The position numbers and the translations under genes were made by a program. This document shows positions 1-9,990 of a DNA stretch of 64,000 bases, in pieces. The notes below the pieces were generated by a model. The model was not told where the DNA came from. It searched no databases and saw only the letters and a list, made by a program, of their open reading frames with translations. Source of the DNA: Mycolicibacterium poriferae (GTDB taxonomy: Bacteria; Actinomycetota; Actinomycetes; Mycobacteriales; Mycobacteriaceae); the NCBI RefSeq assembly GCF_010728325.1, contig NZ_AP022570.1:434001-498000 (forward strand), given 5' to 3'. Every line of letters begins with the position of its first letter. Position 1 is the stretch's first letter.

Positions 1-1491
<1,491 letters not shown>

Positions 1492-1495
<4 letters not shown>

Positions 1496-1956
1496 GCCAA
1501 GGGCTGCGCCGTCCCCGCGTCCGGCTGTGGGGCCGCTACACCGGCGCCTCGGTCATCGCCGGCCTGATCAGCGAGGCGGTCTTCCTGCTCACCTACTGGC
1601 TGGCGGGGGCGCCGCTGCTGGCCAGCGTGCTCGCCTTCGTCGCCGGTGCGGTCCCCAACTACCTGATGAACCGGTACTGGGCGTGGCAGCAGCGGGGCCG
1701 CCCGCACCACCGCAGGGAGGTGCTGCCGTATGCCGTCATCGTCATCGTCACCGCCGTCACCGCGATCCTGGTCACCACCGCCGCCGACGGCTGGGTGCGC
1801 GACCACGTCGACTCGCACGCCTGGCAGGTCGTCCTCGTCGGAGCGTCGTTCCTGGGCACCTACGGCGCGATGTTCGTGCTGAAGTTCGTGCTGTTCGACC
1901 GGTTCATCTTCGTCGACCGCCGCGCACGTACTCCCGGAACCACGTCCGCACCATGA
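1492..1956 (+). CDS. GtrA family membrane protein
   Basis: This protein of about 154 residues has four predicted membrane helices and the GtrA signature region (VAGAVPNYLMNRYWAW, then a final helix ending FVLFDRFIF). GtrA proteins are thought to flip or handle polyprenyl-phosphate-linked sugars for cell envelope glycosylation. The GTG start at 1492 overlaps the stop of the methyltransferase gene by four bases. An open frame extends much further upstream, but that part is the methyltransferase read in another frame. The 3' end overlaps the convergent GT2 gene by 53 bp, a pairing that fits a GtrA/GtrB-type partnership. Confidence 0.85.
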
Positions 1957-2695
1957 CGCGGGCGTAGTTCGCGCCGTAGATGAGGTTCGCGCCCTTCTTG
2001 CTCGCCCCGTGCGCGCGCAGGCGCATCGTCATCGGCACCTCGACGACGCGTGCGCCGCGGGCAGCGACCCCGAGCAGCAGTTCCGAGGACTGGTACTGGG
2101 GTTCGGTCAGCGTCACCGACCGCGCCAGTTCGGCGCGCATCGCGCGGAAGCCGAACGACGTGTCGGTGATGTGGCGCCAGGTCAGCACGCTGGCCAGTAC
2201 CGCGAAGACCCGCACGCCCAGCCAGCGGACGCGGTTGTCGGAGACGTGGTGTCCCAGGCGGCGCGACCCGGTGACGAAGTCGGCGCGGCCGTCGAGCAGC
2301 GGTGTCACCAGGGTTTCCAGTTCGGCGCCGTCGTACTGTCCGTCGGCATCGGTGGTCACCACGAACCGCGCCCCGTGCCGGGCGGCCAGCCGATATCCCA
2401 GCCGCAGCGCCGCGCCCTGGCCGCGGTTGCGCGGCGCGACGCAGGTGTAGGCGCCGTATGCCCGCGCCACCTCGGCGGTGGCGTCGGTCGCGCCGTCGAC
2501 GACGACCAGGACGTCCACCGGCATTCCGCAGCACCGTTTCGGCATCTCTGTCAGCACCGCGCCGATGCCGTCGGCCTCGTTGTACGCGGCGATCACCACG
2601 ACCAGCTCGGCCAGCTGCAGAGCCGGGTAGTGCTGGTCGAACTCCGCGACGGCGAGCGCGTCGATCTCGTCGGGGTAGTCGGCCAGCCGTGTCAT
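1904..2695 (-). CDS. Family 2 glycosyltransferase (DPM/GtrB-like)
   Basis: This 263-residue GT-A-fold glycosyltransferase has VVVIAAYNEADGIG near the N-terminus, VVVDGATDATA, and a metal-binding DAD in TTDADGQYDGAE at about residue 116. The pattern matches polyprenyl-phosphate sugar transferases, which often work with GtrA proteins. No C-terminal membrane helices are evident. ATG 2695 was chosen because it overlaps the stop of the upstream epimerase (ATGA at 2692-2695); the frame stays open further upstream but there it is only a shadow of that epimerase. The 3' end overlaps the convergent GtrA gene. Confidence 0.87.
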   Translation of the reverse strand: MTRLADYPDEIDALAVAEFDQHYPALQLAELVVVIAAYNEADGIGAVLTEMPKRCCGMPVDVLVVVDGATDATAEVARAYGAYTCVAPRNRGQGAALRLGYRLAARHGARFVVTTDADGQYDGAELETLVTPLLDGRADFVTGSRRLGHHVSDNRVRWLGVRVFAVLASVLTWRHITDTSFGFRAMRAELARSVTLTEPQYQSSELLLGVAARGARVVEVPMTMRLRAHGASKKGANLIYGANYARVMVRTWFREYVRGGRRR

Positions 2696-3630
2696 GAATC
2701 GCCGACGGTGTCGAGGAAGTAGCGCCAGGTGCTCTTGAGTCCGTCGGCCAGCTCGACGCTGGGCCGGTAGCCGATCGCGCGGGCGCTGTGCGACACGTCG
2801 ACCACGACGGCGGGCATCTCGCCCCGCTGGGCGGCGACGTGTTCGGCGGGCAGCGGTCGACCGGTCACGGTCCGGACCGTGTCGATGAGCTCCAGCACCG
2901 ACACCGACCGACCGGCGCCGACGATCGCGGTGCCGCTGTAGCCGCTCTGCCACGCCAGCAGCAACGCCCGCGCCACGTCGTCAACGTGCACCAGGTCGCG
3001 GCGCTGCGTGCCGTCGCCGTAGATGGTGACGGTGGAGCCGTCCAGGGCCGCACGCATCAGCCGCGGCACGAAGCTGTCCTTGAGCGCCATCCCCGGCCCG
3101 TAGACGTTGCTGAAGCGCAGCGCGCAGGTCGTCATCCCGTAGGCCCCGGCGTACCCGGACATCAGCATCTCGCAGGCGGCCTTGGTGGCGCCGTAGGGCG
3201 TCAGCGGGCGTAACGGCAATCGCTCGGTGATCGTCGCCTCGCCGACGTTGCCGACGACCGCGTTCGTCGACGCCAGCACGAACTGGCCGACGTCACGGAC
3301 GCGGGCCAACTCGAGCAGCTCCTGGGTGACGGCGACGTTGTCGGCGTACGTCGGCGCGGGTCGCTGCACGGACTGCAACACCGAGGTCGCCGCGGCGAGA
3401 TGGACGATCGCCTCGGTGCCGGGCGCCACGGCCGCGTCACGAACGTCGCTGTCGGACAGGTCACCGGCCACGTAACGCACACCGTCGATCCGGGTTTCGG
3501 GCATCTGCCGGTCCACGACGGCGACCTCCGCACCGGAATCCAGGAGCGCCTGCACCACAGCTCGGCCGATGAATCCGCAGCCCCCGGTAACCAGCACCCG
3601 TCCCGCGCGTTGTGTACTCACGGCCGTCAA
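2692..3630 (-). CDS. NAD-dependent sugar epimerase/dehydratase
   Basis: This 312-residue extended SDR has the cofactor motif TGGCGFIG at residues 15-22, a conserved LAAATSV segment, the catalytic Tyr146/Lys150 in PYGATK, and RFSNVYGPG followed by GDGTQRRDLVHVDD. This is the layout of UDP-glucose 4-epimerase-like enzymes acting on nucleotide sugars. It is translationally coupled to the GT2 downstream and lies 12 bp after the flavodoxin-fold gene. It probably supplies an activated sugar to that glycosyltransferase, though the specific sugar cannot be told from sequence alone. Confidence 0.87.
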   Translation of the reverse strand: MTAVSTQRAGRVLVTGGCGFIGRAVVQALLDSGAEVAVVDRQMPETRIDGVRYVAGDLSDSDVRDAAVAPGTEAIVHLAAATSVLQSVQRPAPTYADNVAVTQELLELARVRDVGQFVLASTNAVVGNVGEATITERLPLRPLTPYGATKAACEMLMSGYAGAYGMTTCALRFSNVYGPGMALKDSFVPRLMRAALDGSTVTIYGDGTQRRDLVHVDDVARALLLAWQSGYSGTAIVGAGRSVSVLELIDTVRTVTGRPLPAEHVAAQRGEMPAVVVDVSHSARAIGYRPSVELADGLKSTWRYFLDTVGDS

Positions 3631-3642
3631 TTTAGCGTGACG

Positions 3643-4305
3643 TCATCCGGCGCGACGGCGCAGATGCTCCTCCTTGACGTTGCGGATCACGCGGTCCGGG
3701 GCCAGGAAATCCCGCCCGATCTCGGCGGCCTGGTTCAGCCCGTCCTGACGGATCGGCGAGTTGTGTTCGCCCTCAACGTCGTAGATGAGGTGCCTGGTCA
3801 CATCGGTGACACCGCAGTAGGCGAAGGTCCCGACGTCGATCTGGGTCCGCATCGCGTCGTCGTAGCCGTAGCGGTCGTACGTGCGCCGGCTCGACCCACC
3901 GATGCCGATCAGCGTGGTGGGGATGTTGCCCAGCAGCGACGTCAGCGGCTGCTTACCGCGGTCTTCGACGCCCTTGCCGTACTGGTAGGCCCAGCCGACC
4001 GTGAACACCCGCTCGATCCAGCCCTTCATCATCGCCGGCATGCCCCACCAGTAGACCGGGAACACGAACGCCATCCGGTCGGCGTCCTCCACTCTGCGGT
4101 GCATTGCGGCGATCTCGTCGGGGATCGGCCCGCCCCAGAAGTGCGCATGGTCCTCGGGGGTGAACCGCGGGTCGAAATCCTCGCGGTGCAGATCCAGGAC
4201 GTCGATGGTGTGACCGGCCGCGCGGAACGGTTCGTGGAAGGCGTTCATCACCGCGGCCGGATATCTGTCGGTGAACGGGTGTGAGTACACGGTCAGTAGA
4301 TGCAT
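3643..4305 (-). CDS. NAD(P)H dehydrogenase (quinone)-like flavodoxin-fold protein
   Basis: This 220-residue protein has the flavodoxin_2 (NQO/MdaB-like) fold. It begins LLTVYSHPFTDRYPAAV, contains FVFPVYWWGMPAMMKGWIERVF (the quinone reductase core, residues about 81-102), and later GIGGSSRRTYDRYGY. Such proteins bind FMN or FAD and reduce quinones or similar electrophiles with NAD(P)H. ATG 4305 is preferred over a GTG nine bases upstream. It lies between the arylsulfatase and epimerase genes on the same strand, with short gaps suggesting one transcript. Confidence 0.8.
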   Translation of the reverse strand: MHLLTVYSHPFTDRYPAAVMNAFHEPFRAAGHTIDVLDLHREDFDPRFTPEDHAHFWGGPIPDEIAAMHRRVEDADRMAFVFPVYWWGMPAMMKGWIERVFTVGWAYQYGKGVEDRGKQPLTSLLGNIPTTLIGIGGSSRRTYDRYGYDDAMRTQIDVGTFAYCGVTDVTRHLIYDVEGEHNSPIRQDGLNQAAEIGRDFLAPDRVIRNVKEEHLRRRAG

Positions 4306-4352
4306 GCCTTGCACCGACGCGGGGGCGCCGCTGCTTATTCCTTCGGTTCGGG

Positions 4353-6701
4353 TCAGTCCCGAGCGAACCCGAGCGCGACGACCGCGTCCTGCGGACTCTC
4401 GTTTGCCTCGAAAAAGTCCACAGTGACCTGCTCCAGGGTGGCCTGCCGCAACGGGTTCGGCGAGGCGTAGTCCCGCGACACCGAGTATGCGACGCTGCGC
4501 CCGACCGTGACCTGCTGCATCGGATCGAAGCCGGCCATCGTCGTATCGTCCAGCATGCCGACGGTGCGGCCGTCGACGATCAGCTCCAATCCTCCGACCG
4601 CGTCGAACGGTCCGCCCCCCGAGCCTGTTCTGCTGAACCGGATCTCGACGGCGTGCCGGCCCACCGCGAGCGGTTCGTCGGACGTCACCGCCTGCTCGGC
4701 TCCGCCGTGATTGCAGACATAGCGCAGGTGACCACCGGAGAGGAAGAGCGCCTGCCCACCCAACCGACTGCCCTGCGAGAACAGCACCCCGGCCGCGTCG
4801 GAGCCGATGACCGTCACCTCGGTGCGCAACACGAAGGACCGGCCCCGGACGAGGCCGCTCATCGGGGTGTGCACCGCAGGGGTGCCGGGATAGAAGACCA
4901 CCCGCGGCGGCCCAGCGGTCAGATCAGCGACGCCGCGGCTGACGAGCTCGAACACGCTCAGATCGTTCAGCGGATGCACGTGGCGCCGCGTCGCCTCGTT
5001 CTGCCACAACGACTTGAGCTCTTCGAGCTTGTCCGGGTGTTCGGCGGCGAGGTCACGGATCTGGCTTCGGTCGCGGTCGAGGTGGAACAGTTCCCATCGG
5101 TCCTGCGGGAACTTCGACCAGCCGGGCCGGCCCGGGACGGCGGACGTCGGTGGATGCACGGCGCTGGCGAACCATCCGTCGTGCCAGATGCCGCGGGTGC
5201 CCATCATGGCGTACAACTGGGTACTCTTTCCGCTCGGTGCATCCGGATCGTGCAGCGCCGCAGCGATACTCACGCCTTCCAGCGGCCTCTGCGGAATGCC
5301 CTTGACCGTTCTCGCCGGTTCCAGTCCGAGCAGTTCGTACACCGTCGGGGTGATGTCACTGACATGGGTGTACTGCTCGCGCACCTCGCCACGGGCGGGC
5401 AGTCCGGCCGGCCAGGGGACGATGCACGGGTCGGCGATCCCGCCCTCGTGGGACGCGTAGCGCTTGAACAACTTGTACGGCGTGTTGAACGCCATCGCCC
5501 AGCCGTTGGCGTAGTTCATCTTCGTGCCGGGTCCGCCGAACTCGTCCAGCCGGTCCAGCGTCGGCTCCGCGGACAGGCCACCGCGCAAAGGCACGAATTC
5601 GTCGAGGGTGCCGGTTGGTCCGCCTTCACCGCTGGCACCGTTGTCGGACATGACGACGATGATCGTGTTGTCGAGCTGGCCGGTGCTGTCCAGATAGTCC
5701 ACCACGCGGCCGATCTGGGCATCGGTGTAGCTGAGGAACCCGGCGAACACTTCGGCCATCCGGCTGGACACCCGTTTCTGATCCTCGGACAACGAGTCCC
5801 ACGGAGTCACCGTGTCATGCTCGGGCCAGGGCAACCCGTCGGCGCTGGTGCAGTCGGCGTAGGGATTCATCGGCGACAGCGCAGTGTCGTCGGGCAGCAG
5901 TCCGAGGGCCTTCTGGTTGGCCAGCGCGATCTCGCGGTAGCGCTCGTAACCCTCATCGAACCGGCCGCGGTATTTGTCGGCCCATTCACTGTCGACCTGG
6001 TGCGGCGAGTGGCCCGCACCCGGGCACAGGTACAGAAACCACGGCTTGTCGGGTGCGCAGGATCGGTGTTCGCGCAGGAAGCCGATCGCGTTGTCGGCCA
6101 GGTCTTTCGACAGGTGATAGCCCTGCTCCGGGGTTTCCGGCGGATCGATCGGCCTGCTGTCGCTGACCAGGCTCGGATACCACTGGTCGGTCATGCCGTC
6201 GAGGAATCCGTAGAAGCGGTCGAAGCCCCGGCTCAGCGGCCAGTACCGGCGCGACCCGGCGGCGTGGCAGTCCTCGGGCGGTGTCAGGTGCCATTTGCCC
6301 ACCGCATACGTCGCCCATCCGCGTTCGGCGAGGACCTCCGACACCAGCGCGGTGTCTGCCGGGATGCGCCCGCTGTGACCTGGATAGCCCTGCGCCATGT
6401 TCACCACCGACGACACCCCCACCGACGTGGCGTTGCGTCCGGTCAGCAGCGCAGCGCGGGTCGGCGAGCACAACGCGGTGGTGTGGAACTGGGACAACCG
6501 GATCCCGCGTTCGGCGATGCGTGTCATGGTCGGCATCTCGACCATGCCACCGAAGCAGTCCCAGGTCGCGATCCCGATGTCGTCCCACAGCAGGTACAGC
6601 ACGTTGGGGGCGTTGTCGGGAGCCTGTGGAGCTCGGTACGGCCCCCAGTCCGGCACGGAGTCGCGGATGTCCTCGGTGATCGTTCCCTGGAACTGCATCA
6701 T
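4353..6701 (-). CDS. Arylsulfatase (AtsA/AtsD-like)
   Basis: This 782-residue type I sulfatase hydrolyses sulfate esters using a formylglycine made from a Cys. The signature CSPTRAALLTGRN is at about residues 78-90, with Cys78 as the residue to be oxidised. Metal ligands include the N-terminal LLWDDIG and the later SDNGAS. The length matches mycobacterial AtsA and AtsD, which carry a long C-terminal region. No signal peptide is visible. It sits 12 bp after a small membrane protein gene and upstream of the flavodoxin-fold gene. The twin operators upstream of the first gene suggest TetR control of the operon. Confidence 0.92.
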   Translation of the reverse strand: MMQFQGTITEDIRDSVPDWGPYRAPQAPDNAPNVLYLLWDDIGIATWDCFGGMVEMPTMTRIAERGIRLSQFHTTALCSPTRAALLTGRNATSVGVSSVVNMAQGYPGHSGRIPADTALVSEVLAERGWATYAVGKWHLTPPEDCHAAGSRRYWPLSRGFDRFYGFLDGMTDQWYPSLVSDSRPIDPPETPEQGYHLSKDLADNAIGFLREHRSCAPDKPWFLYLCPGAGHSPHQVDSEWADKYRGRFDEGYERYREIALANQKALGLLPDDTALSPMNPYADCTSADGLPWPEHDTVTPWDSLSEDQKRVSSRMAEVFAGFLSYTDAQIGRVVDYLDSTGQLDNTIIVVMSDNGASGEGGPTGTLDEFVPLRGGLSAEPTLDRLDEFGGPGTKMNYANGWAMAFNTPYKLFKRYASHEGGIADPCIVPWPAGLPARGEVREQYTHVSDITPTVYELLGLEPARTVKGIPQRPLEGVSIAAALHDPDAPSGKSTQLYAMMGTRGIWHDGWFASAVHPPTSAVPGRPGWSKFPQDRWELFHLDRDRSQIRDLAAEHPDKLEELKSLWQNEATRRHVHPLNDLSVFELVSRGVADLTAGPPRVVFYPGTPAVHTPMSGLVRGRSFVLRTEVTVIGSDAAGVLFSQGSRLGGQALFLSGGHLRYVCNHGGAEQAVTSDEPLAVGRHAVEIRFSRTGSGGGPFDAVGGLELIVDGRTVGMLDDTTMAGFDPMQQVTVGRSVAYSVSRDYASPNPLRQATLEQVTVDFFEANESPQDAVVALGFARD

Positions 6702-6713
6702 CGGCTCGTCTCG

Positions 6714-7151
6714 CTAAGCGGCCACGAGCACGGGCTCGTCGACCATCCGGGTGGGGGCGGGGCGTGCGGCGTTGATCAACCACGGATGGAGGAGCGGGCC
6801 GACGGCACCGATCAGCACGACCAGACCCGCTCCGACCCACAGCTCGGTGTGGGGGAGCCAACCGTCGACGACGATGCCTGCGACCACGGCGAGACCCACC
6901 ACCGCCGTCTTGGCGAGCAGGAAGCGACCGATCGGGTGGTGCGCTACGCGGCGGCCCCGCCGGGCGGCGAGCCGCCGTGCCACGTCCGTGACCGCCATGA
7001 TCGCCACCAGCAGAGCCATCAGGTGCACTGCGTGCTCAGCGGGTGAACTGTCGCCCTGGGCCATCCACAGCGTGCCGATCTTCAGGCCTGCGACCCCGTA
7101 GCCGACGCGAATCAGGTGGTGGCGCGGAACCCGTCGCCAGAAATCTGTCAT
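6714..7151 (-). CDS. Small multi-pass membrane protein
   Basis: I do not recognise the family. The 145-residue product, starting at ATG 7151, has about four hydrophobic segments (for example HLMALLVAIMAVTDVA, FLLAKTAVVGLAVVAGIVV and AGLVVLIGAVGPLLHPWL). It is the first gene of a likely operon with the arylsulfatase 12 bp downstream. An in-frame upstream start would extend it across the operator region and is rejected. Its start codon lies inside one of two palindromes facing a TetR gene, so repression by that TetR is likely. Confidence 0.7.
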   Translation of the reverse strand: MTDFWRRVPRHHLIRVGYGVAGLKIGTLWMAQGDSSPAEHAVHLMALLVAIMAVTDVARRLAARRGRRVAHHPIGRFLLAKTAVVGLAVVAGIVVDGWLPHTELWVGAGLVVLIGAVGPLLHPWLINAARPAPTRMVDEPVLVAA

Positions 7152-7186
7152 GACTGACACCTTATGGGAAAGTGTCAGGACTGACA
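7146..7186. promoter_or_regulatory. Twin TetR-type operators
   Basis: Two palindromes share the form TGTCA-N4-TGACA: TGTCATGACTGACA at 7146-7159 and TGTCAGGACTGACA at 7173-7186, with centres 27 bp apart. They lie between the divergent membrane-protein/sulfatase operon and a TetR gene. The first overlaps the start codon of the membrane protein gene. The arrangement is typical for a local TetR repressor controlling both directions. Confidence 0.7.
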
Positions 7187-7226
7187 AGATCTGGAGCCCG
7201 CCGGGCGGAGCTGTCATAGTTCTTGC

Positions 7227-7865
7227 ATGTCCGCTGATGTCGGCAAGCGCGAGGCGCACAAGATCGCCACCCGGCGCGCGATCCAGTCAGCCGCGGACGC
7301 GCTCTTCGAGCACCGCGGCTATGCCCAGACCACGGTCCGCGACATCGCCGACGCCGCCGGAGTCACCGAACGCACCTTCTTCCGCTACTTCTCCGGGAAA
7401 GAAGCCCTGCTGGTGCAGGACATCGAAGCCGGGATTCCGGTCCTCGCCGACGAGATCCGGCGCCGCCCGGCGACCGAATCCCCGCTGGACGCCGTCGAGA
7501 ACGCGCTGCTGGTGACGGCCGATCGGCTGCGCGAGACCCAACCCAACCTGTCGTGGTTGTTCCAGGACGGTCCGCCCGGGCCCAAGCTGGCCAAGTCGAG
7601 CCCGGGATTGTTGTTCCAGCTCGAGCAGGCGGTTGCCGAGGCTCTCGCGGACCGGATGGAATCGTCGCGGCCGCTGACCGACGACGCGGAATTCGAGGCC
7701 CAGGTGCTCGCCCGCTGCGCGGTGGCGGCGCTGCGCAGCACCGGAATCAGACGCTGGCAGCTCGAGCGGCGCGGCGACACGGGAGTCAGCGAGACCCGCC
7801 TGCTCGCGCAGGCGTTCGCGATCGTGCGGCGGGGCGGACCGGCAGATCGGCGGCCGCGCCGGTGA
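7227..7865 (+). CDS. TetR family transcriptional regulator
   Basis: This 212-residue protein has an N-terminal TetR helix-turn-helix (RAIQSAADALFEHRGY, then TVRDIADAAGVTERTFFRYF at about residues 36-55) and a ligand-binding C-terminal region without clear family assignment. ATG 7227 is divergent from the sulfatase operon, and two TGTCA-N4-TGACA palindromes lie between. The likely role is repression of itself and the sulfatase operon in response to an unknown ligand. It converges on the FMN-fold gene downstream. Confidence 0.88.
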   Translation: MSADVGKREAHKIATRRAIQSAADALFEHRGYAQTTVRDIADAAGVTERTFFRYFSGKEALLVQDIEAGIPVLADEIRRRPATESPLDAVENALLVTADRLRETQPNLSWLFQDGPPGPKLAKSSPGLLFQLEQAVAEALADRMESSRPLTDDAEFEAQVLARCAVAALRSTGIRRWQLERRGDTGVSETRLLAQAFAIVRRGGPADRRPRR

Positions 7866-7870
7866 GCACC

Positions 7871-7905
7871 GCGGCGGCCCAGCGATCCACGCATCCTCCC
7901 GCCGC
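7871..7905. terminator. Possible bidirectional hairpin
   Basis: An inverted repeat, GCGGCGG (7871-7877) and CCGCCGC (7899-7905), sits in the 48-bp gap between two convergent genes. There is no T-run and the loop is 21 nt, so its use as a terminator is only suggestive. Confidence 0.3.
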
Positions 7906-7913
7906 CCGCCGGT

Positions 7914-8759
7914 TCAGGCCGTCGTCACCACCACACGGTCGATTCTGAACTCCACGCCCCGCCCGGTGTCGTCCGGCTCTTCGGCTGCCGGCTGGCCCCA
8001 GGTCACTGTCGCCTCCCCCGAGATCTGCACGACGCGACCGGATGTCGCGGCGAACATCAGCGCAGCGGTGGGATCCACGGCGAGGTTCCCGAGGCTGTTG
8101 AACATGTTGTTGCCGGGGTAATCGGGCCAACGCACTCTCCGCGGGCTGACGGTGACGAAGCCGGGCGGCCCACCGCGATGCGATGCGTCGTTCCCCGCCG
8201 TGGGATGGGTGGTGCCCAGGATGAAGGTGGCGGCGCGCCGGATCTGGTCGATGTCGCTGTCCCGCAAGCTGTCCCCGTCGTGCACCCGCCTGCGGTGCGG
8301 CGCCGGCAGCCCGGAGCGCCACTGCGCCCGCGGAATGTACTGCGGACAGTTCCCGTAGGCCTGCGCGATGCTGACCAGCAACTCACCCTCTGCACTCCTG
8401 TCGAGGTGACCGTTCACCCGCAACCGGCGACGGGCCGCATAGTCGATCACGATCACACCGACCGCCTGGCCCGACGGCAGGTCGAAAAGTGGATCGGTAT
8501 CAGCGATTCCGCTGCGAATACGCAGGGTCGACGACGACTCCGGCGTCACGAAGCCGGGCTGGCCCAGCAGCGGCGCCGTCCACAACCGCCCGGCGCGGTC
8601 GCGCGCGGTGAGCGCTCCGAACGTCGCGCCCGACACGAACGTCGCCGCGCCGGGGGTGAGGCCGCCGGGACGCACCATGGGTTCGAGTCGCGCGGCGGCG
8701 TCGAGCGCTCCCGCCCGCTGCTGAACGACGAGCTCGCCGGGATGGAAGCCGGTCGTCAC
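7914..8759 (-). CDS. Pyridoxamine 5'-phosphate oxidase-fold flavin-binding protein
   Basis: This 281-residue protein belongs to the PNPOx-like split-barrel group, which binds FMN or F420. Typical segments are PGAATFVSGATFGALTARD, ADTDPLFDL, the internal CPQYIPRAQW, and YPGNNMFNSLGNLAVDPTAAL near the C-terminus. The GTG start at 8759 overlaps the stop of the AhpD-like gene (GTGA, 8756-8759), so the two are coupled. Proteins of this type are usually oxidoreductases rather than true vitamin B6 enzymes. A role in handling reactive or electrophilic compounds fits the neighbour, but the substrate is unknown. Confidence 0.82.
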   Translation of the reverse strand: MTTGFHPGELVVQQRAGALDAAARLEPMVRPGGLTPGAATFVSGATFGALTARDRAGRLWTAPLLGQPGFVTPESSSTLRIRSGIADTDPLFDLPSGQAVGVIVIDYAARRRLRVNGHLDRSAEGELLVSIAQAYGNCPQYIPRAQWRSGLPAPHRRRVHDGDSLRDSDIDQIRRAATFILGTTHPTAGNDASHRGGPPGFVTVSPRRVRWPDYPGNNMFNSLGNLAVDPTAALMFAATSGRVVQISGEATVTWGQPAAEEPDDTGRGVEFRIDRVVVTTA

Positions 8760-9301
8760 AGCGAGACCACCGGCCAGTCGTTCTCGACGCCGGCGAGCAC
8801 GTTGAAGTAGTTGGTGAGGATGTTCAGGGCCAGGTTGGCCACCAACTCACCGATCTCCTCGTCCGTGACGCCCGCCCGCCGGGCCCTGTCGAGGTCCTCG
8901 GCGTCCACGTCACCGGCGTTCTCGGCGATCGTGTTGGACAACTCCAGCAGGGCCGCCAGGTGCGGATCCTGCGACTGACCCCGGCGTGCCCGCTCGAGTT
9001 CGTCGGCGTCGATCTTGGCGACCTGAGCGCCGACGTAGGTGTGGGCCGACAGGCAGTACTCGCAACCGTTGAGCTGAGCGGTCGCCACCGCCAGCCGCTC
9101 GCGCGCCGCGGGAGACAGAGCGCCACCGGCGACGGCACCGGACAACGCCAGATACGCCTTGAGCAGGGTGGGGCTGTTCGCCATCGCGGCGGTCATGTTC
9201 GGCACCGTGCCCAGCGACTTACGGACCTGCGCAAGCAGTTCCGCAGTCGTGCCGGTGGCGGATGACGGATCGACGGGGGTGAAGGCGGTGGTGGTGGACA
9301 T
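8756..9301 (-). CDS. AhpD-like carboxymuconolactone decarboxylase family protein
   Basis: This 181-residue protein has the AhpD/CMD peroxidase signature: a CxxC pair at Cys80 and Cys83 in NGCEYCLSAHTYV, followed by His87. Such proteins act as thiol-dependent alkylhydroperoxidases. It begins at ATG 9301 and is followed directly by the overlapping FMN-fold gene. Divergent to it is a CGNR zinc-finger regulator gene 83 bp away. The three genes look like a small regulated redox unit. Confidence 0.87.
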   Translation of the reverse strand: MSTTTAFTPVDPSSATGTTAELLAQVRKSLGTVPNMTAAMANSPTLLKAYLALSGAVAGGALSPAARERLAVATAQLNGCEYCLSAHTYVGAQVAKIDADELERARRGQSQDPHLAALLELSNTIAENAGDVDAEDLDRARRAGVTDEEIGELVANLALNILTNYFNVLAGVENDWPVVSL

Positions 9302-9324
9302 GGCGGTTTCCGTTCCTGTCTCGG

Positions 9325-9343
9325 GAGCCGCCGGCGGCGGCTC
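9325..9343. promoter_or_regulatory. Perfect inverted repeat in divergent promoter
   Basis: GAGCCGCC-GGC-GGCGGCTC forms a perfect 8-bp inverted repeat with a 3-bp centre, between the divergent AhpD-like and CGNR regulator genes. It could be a regulator binding site or a 5' leader hairpin of the AhpD operon; the sequence does not decide between them. Confidence 0.4.
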
Positions 9344-9383
9344 TAACGGATGGAACTCGATCTACCCGTGATAACATTCCCGC

Positions 9384-9977
9384 ATGCCGGACCCGTCTGC
9401 ACAATGGGTGCTGCCGGGCGAGCCGATGCCCGTGCGGCTGATGAACACCGTCTGGGCCGATACCGCAGGGGTGCACGACGACCTGACCACGTCCACCGCA
9501 CTGCGTCGCTGGCTGACCGACGTGGCCGGCGTCGATGTGGGCAGTGACCCGAGCTTCGCCGAGTTGACCGAGGCTCGCACACTGCGAGATTCACTGCGGC
9601 GCGTCGCCGCGTTCGTCACCGACGACGATCGGCCCGCGGCGCGCTCCCCGGTCGACTCCGTCGATGCCGCGGTGGCCGACATCAATGACATGGCCGCCGA
9701 CCAGGCGCGAGCCGCTCTCCTCCGGCAGGGCGATGCGCTGCGCCGCGAGTCCCTCGCGCACGCGCCACCCGTTCGCACGGCACTCGCCGGCCTCGCGGCG
9801 GAGGCGATCGACCTGCTCACCGGAGCGTCGGCCGGCGCACTACGGGCCTGCCATGCACCTCATTGCGTGCTGTACTTCGTCAAGTCGCACCCGAGACGGG
9901 AATGGTGTTCGCAGGCCTGCGGCAACCGGGTACGCGCCGCGCGCCACTATCGGCGCATCCGCAGCGGCCGGCAGTGA
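9384..9977 (+). CDS. CGNR zinc finger (ABATE domain) regulator
   Basis: This 197-residue protein has an N-terminal ABATE-like domain and a C-terminal CGNR zinc finger. The putative zinc ligands are in CHAPHC (about residues 152-157) and CSQACGNRVRAARHYRR, which ends in the basic stretch expected for DNA contact. Proteins of this family are stress-linked transcriptional regulators. ATG 9384 is divergent from the AhpD/FMN-fold operon, which it probably controls through the 82-bp intergenic region. It ends 13 bp from the convergent cellulase gene. Confidence 0.82.
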   Translation: MPDPSAQWVLPGEPMPVRLMNTVWADTAGVHDDLTTSTALRRWLTDVAGVDVGSDPSFAELTEARTLRDSLRRVAAFVTDDDRPAARSPVDSVDAAVADINDMAADQARAALLRQGDALRRESLAHAPPVRTALAGLAAEAIDLLTGASAGALRACHAPHCVLYFVKSHPRREWCSQACGNRVRAARHYRRIRSGRQ

Positions 9978-9990
9978 ACCTGCGCCGCTC

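Noticed and set aside
4281..7046. A 921-codon open frame antisense to the arylsulfatase
   Set aside because: It has no recognisable domain and covers a well-supported sulfatase and part of two other genes; codon-position bias explains the open frame.
7914..8759. FMN-fold protein considered as a true PdxH (pyridoxamine phosphate oxidase)
   Set aside because: It is longer than PdxH and its motifs differ; its pairing with an AhpD-like gene suggests a redox role instead.
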